Source: Streptomyces sp. HmicA12
GTDB lineage: Bacteria > Actinomycetota > Actinomycetes > Streptomycetales > Streptomycetaceae
Direction: 5' to 3'
Assembly (NCBI RefSeq): GCF_000373565.1
Contig: NZ_KB891820.1
Span: forward strand, 62,001 to 126,000
DNA: 64,000 nucleotides
Shown here piece after piece: positions 50,817 through 58,851 of the stretch. The notes beneath the pieces are model-generated. The model had not been told where the DNA came from. It worked only from the letters and a program-made list of their open reading frames with translations, and did no database searches. The position numbers and the translations under genes are program-made. Numbering within the stretch: the first letter of the stretch is position 1; each line of letters starts with the position of its first letter.

Positions 50817-51737
50817 ATGGCCCTTGGCACCGCTTCCACCAGGACTGATCGCGCCCGCCGGGTGAGCGACATGCTCGCGCCCGGCAAGACGACGTACTCG
50901 TTCGAGTTCTCCGCGCCGAAGACCCCGAAGGGCGAGCGCAACCTGTGGAACGCGCTGCGCAGGGTCGAGGCCGTCGCCCCCGACTTCGTCTCCGTGACGT
51001 ACGGCGCGGGCGGCTCCACACGCGCGGGCACCGTCAAGGAGACCCAGCAGATCGTCGCCGACACGACGCTCACGCCGGTCGCCCACATCACCGCCGTCGA
51101 GCACTCGATCGCCGAGCTGCGCAACATCATCGGCCAGTACGCCGACGCCGGGATCCGGAACATGCTGGCGGTCCGCGGCGACCCGCCCGGCGACCCGATG
51201 GGCGACTGGATCGCGCACCCCGAAGGTCTCACCTACGCGGCCGAACTCGTCGAGCTGATCAAGGAGTCCGGGGACTTCTGCGTCGGCGTCGCCGCGTTCC
51301 CCTCGATGCACCCGCGCTCCGCGGACTGGGACACCGACGTGCGGCACTTCGTCGACAAGTGCCGCGCGGGCGCCGACTACGCGATCACGCAGATGTTCTT
51401 CGACCCGGAGGAGTACCTGCGACTGCGCGACCGCGTCGCCGCCGCGGGCTGCGACACCCCGATCATCCCGGAATGCATGCCCGTGACGAGTGTGCGGATG
51501 CTCGAACGGCTGCCCAAGCTGAGCAACGCGGACTTCCCTCCGGCGCTGAAAGAGCGGATCCTCACAGCGAAAGACGATCCAGCCGCTGTACGCTCCATTG
51601 GCATCGAGTTCGCTACGGAGTTTTGCGCCAAGCTGCTTGACGAGGGAGTGCCCGGTCTGCACTTCATTACGCTGAACAACTCCACTGCGACGCTGGAAAT
51701 CTACGAAAACCTGGGCCTGCACGATCAGCAGGCCTGA
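50817..51737 (+). CDS. metF: Methylenetetrahydrofolate reductase
   Basis: A 306-residue TIM-barrel flavoenzyme. It reduces methylene-tetrahydrofolate to methyl-tetrahydrofolate, the methyl donor for methionine. YSFEFSAPKTPKGE has the catalytic glutamate, VTYGAGGSTR the flavin site, and LAVRGDPPGD the folate-binding aspartate. TAACCT ends six bases before the ATG with no ribosome site, so a leaderless transcript is likely. No SAM riboswitch precedes it, unlike the aminotransferase at 9 kb. Confidence 0.94.
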   Translation: MALGTASTRTDRARRVSDMLAPGKTTYSFEFSAPKTPKGERNLWNALRRVEAVAPDFVSVTYGAGGSTRAGTVKETQQIVADTTLTPVAHITAVEHSIAELRNIIGQYADAGIRNMLAVRGDPPGDPMGDWIAHPEGLTYAAELVELIKESGDFCVGVAAFPSMHPRSADWDTDVRHFVDKCRAGADYAITQMFFDPEEYLRLRDRVAAAGCDTPIIPECMPVTSVRMLERLPKLSNADFPPALKERILTAKDDPAAVRSIGIEFATEFCAKLLDEGVPGLHFITLNNSTATLEIYENLGLHDQQA

Positions 51738-51782
51738 TGCGCCGTACCCCCAGAGGGCCGCGGCCGTACGAGAGGGGCGTAC

Positions 51783-52643
51783 ATGGGCTGGGCGGTCCTC
51801 TATGTCGCGTTCGGACTGGTGGCACTGTGGCTCCTCGGTGAGGTGCTGCTGCAGTACAAGGCACGGCTGCGCTGGCGGCTGCTCGCCTTCGGCGGCTTCC
51901 TGGGGGTGGTCCTCGGCGTCCTGATGCCGTCGGTCTACGTCATCGGGGCCGGCGCCATCGCCTTCGCGATCGGACAGACGTACGTCACGCTGTCGTTCCG
52001 CCGCGGGTTCGCGGCGGGCTGGGCGCTCAAGGGCGGCTCGGTCGGCGAGAACCTCGGCGGCAGCAAGCGCCGCAAGCGGGAACCGGTCCAGCAGGACCCC
52101 ACGCTCGAGGTCTCCGACCTGGAGTACGAGCAGGGCGCGGCCTCCGACGCGTACCCACCGATGCCGGAGAGCGCGGCCGAGACGACCTCGGTGTACGCCC
52201 CGGAACCGATGCCCGACGACACCGGCCAGTACGGCGTCTACAGCGACGCCGCGTACGCGCAGGCCGCGCAGGGCGCCCAGGGGTACGGCTACGACACCGG
52301 CACCTACGGCTACGACCAGAACACCTATGGCTACGACACCGGGCAGCAGCCGTACGCGGCTCCGTACTCGGACCCGTACATCGGTGCGCAGTCGTATCCC
52401 GAGCAGCCCCAGTACGGCGACCCGTACGCCACCGGCCAGCAGCAGTACGGCGACCCCTACGCGACGGCCGCGGGCTACGGCTCGGAGACCCCGCCCGGGG
52501 GCGTCTGGGTGCCGCAGCAGCGCAACGGCGACGAGTACGGCGGAGAGCTGCCGCCCGAGCAGCCGTACCCCACGTACCCGCAGCACGACCCGAACAACGG
52601 GTACGACACGGGGTACCAGCAGGAGCAGCAGTACCGGTACTGA
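51783..52643 (+). CDS. Membrane protein with Tyr/Gly/Gln/Asp-rich low-complexity tail
   Basis: A 286-residue protein. The first 85 residues hold about three membrane helices. The rest is disordered. From about residue 160 it is built of imperfect repeats of YGYDTG, YGYDQN and QYGDPYA type, very rich in tyrosine, glycine, glutamine, proline and aspartate. No catalytic motif is seen and the family has no known function. The composition resembles prion-like domains that self-associate. GAGGGG precedes the ATG. It follows metF by 45 bases, and a CrtI-like gene converges on it. Confidence 0.78.
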   Translation: MGWAVLYVAFGLVALWLLGEVLLQYKARLRWRLLAFGGFLGVVLGVLMPSVYVIGAGAIAFAIGQTYVTLSFRRGFAAGWALKGGSVGENLGGSKRRKREPVQQDPTLEVSDLEYEQGAASDAYPPMPESAAETTSVYAPEPMPDDTGQYGVYSDAAYAQAAQGAQGYGYDTGTYGYDQNTYGYDTGQQPYAAPYSDPYIGAQSYPEQPQYGDPYATGQQQYGDPYATAAGYGSETPPGGVWVPQQRNGDEYGGELPPEQPYPTYPQHDPNNGYDTGYQQEQQYRY

Positions 52644-52670
52644 GGGCCCGGGGCGCCGGGTGACCGCGGC

Positions 52671-54167
52671 TCACTGAGAGCCGCGGAACTCCGGCCCCTC
52701 CACGATCAGTCCGGCCACCAGCGCCCCCGACATGCCCGCGTGCGGCAGCCCGCCGCCGGGGTGCGACCAGCCGCCGACCGCGAACAGGCCCGGCAACGCC
52801 GTCCGGTTCGCCGCCTGCAGCAGATTTCCCCGGGCCGCCGCGAGGGCGGGCGCGGGCACGGCGCCGCCGTCCGCACCGGTCGCCTCGGCGATGTCCCGCG
52901 GGGTGCGGACCTCGTGCCACAGAAGGCGCTCGCGCAGGCCGGGAACGGCGCGCTCGGCCGCCGCGAGGACCTGCTCGACGTCGCCCTCGGCCACGCGCGC
53001 GTGCGGAGGCACCGTGACGGTCACCGACACCGCCTCGTGCTCGGCATCCGGCACCTGCGACGCGTCACCGGAGCGCAGCACCGTGACGGTCGGTCTCTGC
53101 GCGAGCGGGCCGCCGTCGAACAGCCACGCCAACTCGGCGCCCCGGTCCGCCCCGTGCACGACCGTGCGGTGCGGTGTCCCCTCGGGGCGCGCCCCGCGCA
53201 GCGCGAGGTGCACCGTCAGCCGACTGGGCACCTCTGCTTCGCTCCGGGCCGGTACCTCGCCCTGTACGGAGCGCTCGGGCAGCAGCCGATCGAGCACGCC
53301 GGGCGCGACCCCCGCCACCACGAACTCGGCGTCCTCGACCGTACCGTCGGCCAGCTCGACGCCTGCCGCGCGCCCGTCCTTCTCCACGATCCGGGTGACT
53401 TCGGCACCGAACCTGAACTCGACCTTCCGCTTCAGGCAGCGCGCGTACACGGCGTCCGCCAGCGCCCGCATGCCGCCCGTCACGGCCCAGGTCCCGAAGG
53501 TCTGCTCCATGTACGGCAACACGGCGGCGCTCGCCGGTGCCGTACGGGGGTCGAGGCCGTACGCGAGCGCGTACTGCTCCAGGAGCGCCACCAGGCGCGG
53601 GTCACCGCCCAGCTCCAGGACGCCGATCTCGGCGAGCGTCGTGGCCGTGCGCGCCGCGCGCAGCAGCCGCTTCCGCGGGGCGGCGGGGTACGGCTCACGG
53701 TCGGCCAGCACCTGCCAGTTCGGCCACAGGGGCTCTTCGAGCAGGGGGCGCCGGGTGCGGTCCCAGGCTTCCCGGGCCCGGTTCATGAACGCCGACCAGC
53801 GTGCGCCCGCGCCCGCGCCGACCGCCGCGTCCAGTGCCTCGGCGACCCCGGCACGCCGGGCGTTCGGCAGGTCCGTCGTCGTGCCGTCCGCGAAGACGTG
53901 CCGCACGGCGGGCTCCACCTGCGTGAGCCCGACCAGGTCCTCCAGGGGCTCCTTGCCGGTCTTGATGAACAAGTCGCGGTAGACCGCGGGCAGGGGGAGC
54001 AGCGCCGGGCCCGTGTCGAACGCGAAGCCGTCGCGCTCGATACGGCCCACCGCCCCGCCGTACGTCGACGCGCGCTCGAGGACCACCGGTCGGTGGCCCG
54101 CCACGGCCAGCCGAGCGGCGGCCGCCATGGCGCCCATCCCCGCGCCGATCACCGCAATTCGTGCCAT
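52671..54167 (-). CDS. Phytoene desaturase-like FAD-dependent oxidoreductase
   Basis: A 498-residue protein of the CrtI/carotenoid isomerase-like amine oxidase group. RIAVIGAGMGAMAAAARLAV is the FAD-binding motif with the following glutamate in VVLERA. GLFAVGGWSHPGGGLPHAGMSG is the C-terminal FAD signature of phytoene desaturases. No other carotenoid genes are near, so the substrate is open. TACAGT ends seven bases before the ATG at 54167 on this strand, which suggests a leaderless mRNA and excludes the longer frame to 54197. Confidence 0.86.
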   Translation of the reverse strand: MARIAVIGAGMGAMAAAARLAVAGHRPVVLERASTYGGAVGRIERDGFAFDTGPALLPLPAVYRDLFIKTGKEPLEDLVGLTQVEPAVRHVFADGTTTDLPNARRAGVAEALDAAVGAGAGARWSAFMNRAREAWDRTRRPLLEEPLWPNWQVLADREPYPAAPRKRLLRAARTATTLAEIGVLELGGDPRLVALLEQYALAYGLDPRTAPASAAVLPYMEQTFGTWAVTGGMRALADAVYARCLKRKVEFRFGAEVTRIVEKDGRAAGVELADGTVEDAEFVVAGVAPGVLDRLLPERSVQGEVPARSEAEVPSRLTVHLALRGARPEGTPHRTVVHGADRGAELAWLFDGGPLAQRPTVTVLRSGDASQVPDAEHEAVSVTVTVPPHARVAEGDVEQVLAAAERAVPGLRERLLWHEVRTPRDIAEATGADGGAVPAPALAAARGNLLQAANRTALPGLFAVGGWSHPGGGLPHAGMSGALVAGLIVEGPEFRGSQ

Positions 54168-54210
54168 GTCAGGGACTGTAGCGGCCCCCACCGACAACGC
54201 CGCCGCCAGG

Positions 54211-54822
54211 TCAGGGAGGCGGTTGTGCCTCGCGGGCGATCCGCTTCTCCTCCCGGCGCTGCGCCTGTCTGCGCAGGAACCTGCGGATGCGCCGGATGAG
54301 GAAGACCAGTATCACCAGGCCGAGAACGAGCAGGACCGCCGCGATCACCGCGGCCGCCACCGGATAGAACATCGCGAACGTCACGATGCCGGCGACACCG
54401 AGGTCCTCGGCGGTGCTCATCACGAAGTTCGACGCCGGTTCCGGCGAGGTGTTGATCGCCATCCGGGTGCCGGCCTTCACGGCATGGCTGGCCAGCGCCG
54501 TCGAACCACCGACCGCGCCCGCCGCCAGGTCGGACAGCGAACCGCTCTGTCCCGCGAGCAGCGCGCCCACGACGGCGCCCGACACCGGCCGGATCACGGT
54601 GTGCACCGAGTCCCACACCGAGTCCACGTACGGGATCTTGTCGGCGACGGCCTCGCACAGGAAGAGCACTCCCGCCGCGATCAGCACATCAGGGCGCTGC
54701 AGCGACTCGGGGACCTCGTCGGTCAGCCCGGTCGCGCCGAAGATGCCGAGCAGCAGGACCACCGCGTACGCGTTGATGCCGCTCGCCCAGCCACTGGTGA
54801 AGACCAGGGGGAGTACGGACAC
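54211..54822 (-). CDS. DUF4126 family membrane protein
   Basis: A 203-residue protein with about four membrane helices. It opens with PLVFTSGWASGINAYAVVLL, has glycine-rich segments in the middle (GAVVGALLAGQSGSLSDLAAGAVGG), and ends in a strongly basic tail (RRIRRFLRRQAQRREEKR). It matches DUF4126, whose function is unknown. TACGAT ends seven bases before the GTG, so it too looks leaderless. It lies 44 bases from the CrtI-like gene start on the same strand. Confidence 0.8.
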   Translation of the reverse strand: MSVLPLVFTSGWASGINAYAVVLLLGIFGATGLTDEVPESLQRPDVLIAAGVLFLCEAVADKIPYVDSVWDSVHTVIRPVSGAVVGALLAGQSGSLSDLAAGAVGGSTALASHAVKAGTRMAINTSPEPASNFVMSTAEDLGVAGIVTFAMFYPVAAAVIAAVLLVLGLVILVFLIRRIRRFLRRQAQRREEKRIAREAQPPP

Positions 54823-54835
54823 GGGGATGATCGTA

Positions 54836-55108
54836 ACCAGTGGCGCACTCTCCGTGCCTGGGGGTGAGTGCGCACGTCTGAGTATCCGTACCTAGGGAGG
54901 GAGATGAGTAGATGCGCGGATGGGGTTCTACCTGCGTAGACGGAAGAGTGGAGGCCACGGAGAGGGGCGCGGTGCCCGGTACCGCCGACACGGGGCGGCG
55001 GAACGGAATCAGCGCCCTTGGCCGCTCCTCTCACCCGCCAGGGTGGGAGCGAGGCACGGGGGACCCGGGGGAGACCGACGGGGGTCCAACGGGGGAACAA
55101 CGGGGGAT
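54836..55108. other. Intergenic region without a convincing gene
   Basis: About 270 bases between DUF4126 and the TetR terminator. Two short plus-strand frames (from 54912 and 54920) follow a GGGAGGGAG stretch, but their codon third positions are not as G/C-biased as real genes here and no family is recognised. The G-run cluster at 55058-55106 is the one clear feature. Confidence 0.5.
55058..55106 (+). other. Cluster of five G5 runs (potential G-quadruplex)
   Basis: Five runs of five G residues (55058-55062, 55067-55071, 55080-55084, 55091-55095, 55102-55106) are separated by loops of 4, 8, 6 and 6 bases. This meets the usual pattern for a G-quadruplex on the plus strand. It lies in non-coding DNA next to the TetR terminator. 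Confidence 0.6.
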
Positions 55109-55160
55109 GCGCCGGTCCGGTGAGGCCTGAGAACAGCCACAGGCCCCGCCGGACCGGCGC
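55109..55160 (-). terminator. Long hairpin terminator after the tetR gene
   Basis: Outer arms of 12 bases (55109-55120 and 55149-55160) pair perfectly, and an inner stem GGCCTG/CAGGCC (55124-55129 and 55140-55145) extends it. It lies 13 bases past the TetR stop and ends the ABC/YhgE/TetR operon. Confidence 0.85.
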
Positions 55161-55172
55161 TTCACGTACGGG

Positions 55173-55799
55173 TCACGCTTTTCCGGTCAGCGGCTGACCG
55201 CCGCCCACCCGTCCCTGCAGCAGCAGCGACAGCGCGGCGTGCACATCGTCCAGGGAGCGCTCGGGCTGGAACGCCTGCCAGTCCAGGGCGGCCACCAGCA
55301 CCATGCCCACGAGGGCGGCCGCCGTCAGCGGTACGTCGATCTCCTCGCTCAGCTCGCCGCCCTCCACGGCGTCGCGCAGCACACCCTCCACGACGGCCAC
55401 CGCCTCCTGGCGGACCACGGCGAGCGTGGACTGCCAGGCACGGTTGGTGCGCCACAGTTCGGCCACGTACAGCTGCGTGAAGGCCGGGTACTCGTCGATG
55501 AAGACGAGCCCCGCGCGGATCATCGCGTCCAGGGCGTCGACCTTGCTGCCGCCTCTTTCGTCGGCCTTCTGTGCCGCATCCCGCAAGGAGGCGGTGAGAA
55601 GCCCGACGCCGTGCCGGAGCAGCTCCTCGAAGAGGACCGACTTGCTGGCGAAGTTGTAGTAGACCGTGCCCTTCGCGACCCCGGCGCGCTCGGCGATCTC
55701 GTCGACCGTCGTCGCGGAGAAACCCTGCTCCGCGATGAGCGTGACAGCGGCCTCGTAGAGCTTCTGCCGGGTGGCCTGGCGCCGTGTGCTGCTTTCCAT
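55173..55799 (-). CDS. TetR family transcriptional regulator
   Basis: A 208-residue TetR protein. The N-terminal helix-turn-helix includes TTVDEIAERAGVAKGTVYYNF. The C-terminal ligand domain is helical and ends with a short tail. AGGGG precedes the ATG at 55799. It is the last gene of an operon with a YhgE-like membrane protein (35 bases upstream) and an ABC-type ATPase. A TetR-like palindrome stands before the first gene, so it probably represses its own operon. Confidence 0.9.
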   Translation of the reverse strand: MESSTRRQATRQKLYEAAVTLIAEQGFSATTVDEIAERAGVAKGTVYYNFASKSVLFEELLRHGVGLLTASLRDAAQKADERGGSKVDALDAMIRAGLVFIDEYPAFTQLYVAELWRTNRAWQSTLAVVRQEAVAVVEGVLRDAVEGGELSEEIDVPLTAAALVGMVLVAALDWQAFQPERSLDDVHAALSLLLQGRVGGGQPLTGKA

Positions 55800-55834
55800 G
55801 CCCCTGATTCTCACAGGCCGCCCCGTGGGCGCTG

Positions 55835-57919
55835 TCACAGGCTCAGCTCCGGGTGCAGCCGGTCCAGCGTCCACACCTGCTTGCGCCGCGCGGTCAGGGC
55901 GGTGAGCGCGAGGGCGCCCGCCGTGAACGCCACGAGCACCGCGCACGCCTGCCACACGGGCCCGAGCCCGCCGCCCGAGATCAGCCTGCGCAGCGCCTCG
56001 ACGACGTAGCTCATCGGCAGGAACGGGTGGATCGCGTTGAAGAAGCCGGGACTCGTCTGCACGGGATACGTGCCGCCAGCCGATGTCAGCTGGAGCATCA
56101 GGAAGGCGAGGACGAGAATGCGGCCCGCCGCCCCGAAGCGCGCGTTCAGCCACTGCACGATGGCCGCGAAGCACGCCGTGACCAGGCACAGGAAGCCGAC
56201 GGTGCCCGCCGCGTGCAGCATCTGGAGGCCAAGGGCCCAGTGCAGTACGGACATCAGGGCCGCCACCTGAAGGAGGCCGAGCGCGGCCACGGGCAGCCAG
56301 CCCGCGAGCGCCACGCGCCAGGAAGAGGCGCCCACGGCGAGCGCCCGCCGGTTGAGCGGCGCGATCAGCATGTAGGCGACCATCGCGCCCACCCACAAGG
56401 AGAGCGGGATGAAGTACGGGGCGAAGCCCGTCCCGTAGTTGGGCGCCTGGTGCAGCGACTGGGAGGCGAGCCGGACCGGGTCCGCCATCACCTTCGTGCG
56501 CTGGTCGCGGTCCTTCTTGTCGTAGTCGGGGATCTTCTCGACCCCGTCGTGCAGTCCGCCCGCGAGCTTGCCCGAACCGTCGGCCAGCTTGAACATGCCG
56601 CCGTTGAGGTCGCTCGCCCCGGTCTTCAACCTGCCCACACCGGAGTCGAGTTCGGTGGAACCTGACGACGCCGTCCCGAGCCCTGTGTGCAGCTTCGCGG
56701 CGCCCGCGGCGACCTGTCCGGCCCCCTTGTCGAGCTGGTTGATCCGGGCGACGGCGTTCGCGACGTCCTTGTCGAGCGTCGGGGCGCGCTCCGCCAGCGC
56801 CTCGGACTGCTTCTGGAGCGTCGCCAGATGCTGGTCCATGGCACCCAGGTCGCCGTTCTCGTCCTGGATGAGCGTGTTCAGGTCGTCCGAGACCGTGGCG
56901 ACGTCCGCGGCCGCCGTCTTGGCCTTCTTCAGGTCGGGACAGGCCGGGTCGTCGATGAGCGCCTTCTCGCAGCGCCGTTCGTAGATCGCGGCAAGGATGT
57001 CGGAACCCGCGTGGGCGCCCTCGCGCGCGGTGGGCGCGAGCTTCACCAGGTCGTCCAGGTTGTGCCGGACGCCCGCCGCCGAGTCGGCGACGAACCGCGC
57101 CGTGTCACCGATCGCCTTCTTGTTGTCCTTCAGGAAGGGCAGCACCTGATCGGCCGCACCGTTCACCTTGCCGGCCAGCAACTGCGTGCCGTCGGCGACC
57201 TGCCGGGACCCGGACTCCAGGTCGCCGGCCCCCTGGTCGAGCTTCTTCAAGCCGCTCGCCAGGTCACCGCTGCCCTTCTTGGCGTCCTTGAGGCCGTCGG
57301 CCAGATCCTTCGAGCCCTTCTTCGCCTTGCCGATGCCCCCTTCGAGCTGGTCCGCGCCCGTGGCCGCCTTCTCGGTCGCGTCATGGATGTCCGAGAAGGA
57401 GATGAATATCTTGTCGAGGAACGAACGCGACGCGTTCGTGGACGCGGCGGAGCGCACCTCGGAGAACACCGTCCGGGAGATCTGCCCGACGATGTAGTTG
57501 TTCGCGTCGTTCGTACGCACCTGAAGAGCGCCGGTCTCGGGGGAGTCGCCGGAACTGGACGCGATGCGCGCACTGAAGTCCTTCGGCATGGTCAGCGACA
57601 GGTAGTACGTGCCGTCCTCCACGCCCTTCGCGGCCTGTGCGGAGCTGACCTCGTGCCACTGGAAGGTGTGGCTGTCGTGGAGCCCCTCGGTGATGTCGTC
57701 GCCCGCGGTGATGTTCCGCCCGGCGGCACTCGCCCCCTTGTCGTCGTTGACGAGTGCCACGGGGATCTTGTCGAGCCGTCCGTACGGATCCCAGAAGGAC
57801 CACAGGTACAGCGCCCCGTAGAGCAGCGGCAGCAGCAGAAGGGCGACGAGCGCGGCGCGCGGCAGCTTGCCCCTGCCGAAGCGCCTGAGCTCAAGCGCGG
57901 CCAGCTTCGGCGAACGCAT
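55835..57919 (-). CDS. YhgE/Pip family membrane protein
   Basis: A 694-residue protein. One membrane helix near residue 30 is followed by a large extracytoplasmic part (about 50-490) and then six C-terminal helices of the ABC-2 permease type. The extracytoplasmic part is full of G-A/S-x-x-L heptad-like repeats (DLADGLKDAKKGSGDLASGL), typical of YhgE/Pip coiled coils. A cysteine pair in RRCEKALIDDPACPD could form a disulphide. The family includes phage-infection proteins and putative exporters. It overlaps the upstream ATPase gene by 29 bases and should form a transporter with it. Confidence 0.9.
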   Translation of the reverse strand: MRSPKLAALELRRFGRGKLPRAALVALLLLPLLYGALYLWSFWDPYGRLDKIPVALVNDDKGASAAGRNITAGDDITEGLHDSHTFQWHEVSSAQAAKGVEDGTYYLSLTMPKDFSARIASSSGDSPETGALQVRTNDANNYIVGQISRTVFSEVRSAASTNASRSFLDKIFISFSDIHDATEKAATGADQLEGGIGKAKKGSKDLADGLKDAKKGSGDLASGLKKLDQGAGDLESGSRQVADGTQLLAGKVNGAADQVLPFLKDNKKAIGDTARFVADSAAGVRHNLDDLVKLAPTAREGAHAGSDILAAIYERRCEKALIDDPACPDLKKAKTAAADVATVSDDLNTLIQDENGDLGAMDQHLATLQKQSEALAERAPTLDKDVANAVARINQLDKGAGQVAAGAAKLHTGLGTASSGSTELDSGVGRLKTGASDLNGGMFKLADGSGKLAGGLHDGVEKIPDYDKKDRDQRTKVMADPVRLASQSLHQAPNYGTGFAPYFIPLSLWVGAMVAYMLIAPLNRRALAVGASSWRVALAGWLPVAALGLLQVAALMSVLHWALGLQMLHAAGTVGFLCLVTACFAAIVQWLNARFGAAGRILVLAFLMLQLTSAGGTYPVQTSPGFFNAIHPFLPMSYVVEALRRLISGGGLGPVWQACAVLVAFTAGALALTALTARRKQVWTLDRLHPELSL

Positions 57920-58658
57920 CGGCCGTCTCCTTGTCGGTCGTGGACGGATCAGCGGTCCGCGGGGGAGCGGTGGACACGACGAGCGCGCCCTCGGGCGCCT
58001 CGCTGCACACCGCCACCACCGTGGTGCCCGCGTCGGCGACGGCCCTCAACTGGCCCCAGATTTGGGCCCGTTCGCTGTCCGAGAGCTTCAGGTCGGTGTC
58101 GTCGACGGCGATCAGGCGCGGCCGGCCGATGAGGGCGAGGGCCAGGGACAGGCGCAGCGCCTCGACGCGTTCCAGGTCGCGCACGGCGGTGCGGGCGCGC
58201 TTGGGCAGGGCGTCGAGGTCGAGCCCCGCTCCGGCCAGTGCCACGTCGATCCGCCGCTTCGCCTCGGCGGCGCGCTCGGCCCGCGGTCGCAGCAGCCCGC
58301 GCCACGAGCCGTCGAACCGCCGCTGCAGCAGCGCCCGTTCCCGCAGATGCTCGGCGACGGTCAGCGCCGGATCCGGATCGGTCACCCCCGGCACGTGCGC
58401 GAGCGCGCTCACCCGCCGTACGGCGCTCATCTGCTTCGGCAGCCGGAAACCGGCCACGTGGGCCTCGCCCTCGGCCGGGCGCATCCGTCCCGTCAGCGCG
58501 AGCAGCAGACAGGTGCGGCCGCTGCCCGACGGCCCCTCGACCGCGACGAGCGCGCCCGGCGCGGCGTCGACGTCGACACCCCGGAACGCCCAGCCCCGCG
58601 GCCCCTTCACCCCGAACCCCGCGACGGCGACGGCGGCGCCGCCCTCCGGCCCGTCCAT
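57891..58658 (-). CDS. ABC-type ATPase with degenerate motifs
   Basis: A 255-residue ABC ATP-binding protein. The Walker A reads GPSGSGRT, with arginine in place of the invariant lysine. The region of the LSGGQ signature reads RDLERVEALRLSLALAL, so the signature is not conserved. The Walker B reads LIAVDDTD, with aspartate where the catalytic glutamate belongs. It may bind but poorly hydrolyse ATP. It is co-transcribed and overlapping with the YhgE gene. The operator at 58714-58727 lies 56 bases before its start. Confidence 0.83.
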   Translation of the reverse strand: MDGPEGGAAVAVAGFGVKGPRGWAFRGVDVDAAPGALVAVEGPSGSGRTCLLLALTGRMRPAEGEAHVAGFRLPKQMSAVRRVSALAHVPGVTDPDPALTVAEHLRERALLQRRFDGSWRGLLRPRAERAAEAKRRIDVALAGAGLDLDALPKRARTAVRDLERVEALRLSLALALIGRPRLIAVDDTDLKLSDSERAQIWGQLRAVADAGTTVVAVCSEAPEGALVVSTAPPRTADPSTTDKETADAFAEAGRA

Positions 58659-58713
58659 GGCCCTCCCCCTCGGCGGGCCCGCCGGCGCCTGCGCGACGGA
58701 CCCCCTCTTTTAA

Positions 58714-58727
58714 ACTGACTGGTCAGT
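58714..58727. promoter_or_regulatory. TetR-type operator
   Basis: ACTGAC-TG-GTCAGT is a perfect dyad in an AT-rich patch (TTTTAAA on one side, CAAAAA on the other) that stands out from the local sequence. It is upstream of the ATPase gene, the first gene of the operon that ends in tetR. It may also affect the divergent HEPN gene. Confidence 0.75.
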
Positions 58728-58851
58728 GCAAAAAGTTAGCCCGAACCTTCGATCGAAGCAAAGTCCCAGGTCAGAGCCGATTGTCAGTGGCGTACTCCAC
58801 GATGGGCACATACGGCCACTGCGCCGTCACGCAGACGACAGGAGGCTCGTC

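Noticed and set aside
54912..55130. Small plus-strand ORFs (72 and 67 codons) between DUF4126 and TetR
   Set aside because: A purine-rich stretch precedes them, but the frames lack the strong G/C third-position bias of real genes here, run through the G-run cluster, and match no family I know.
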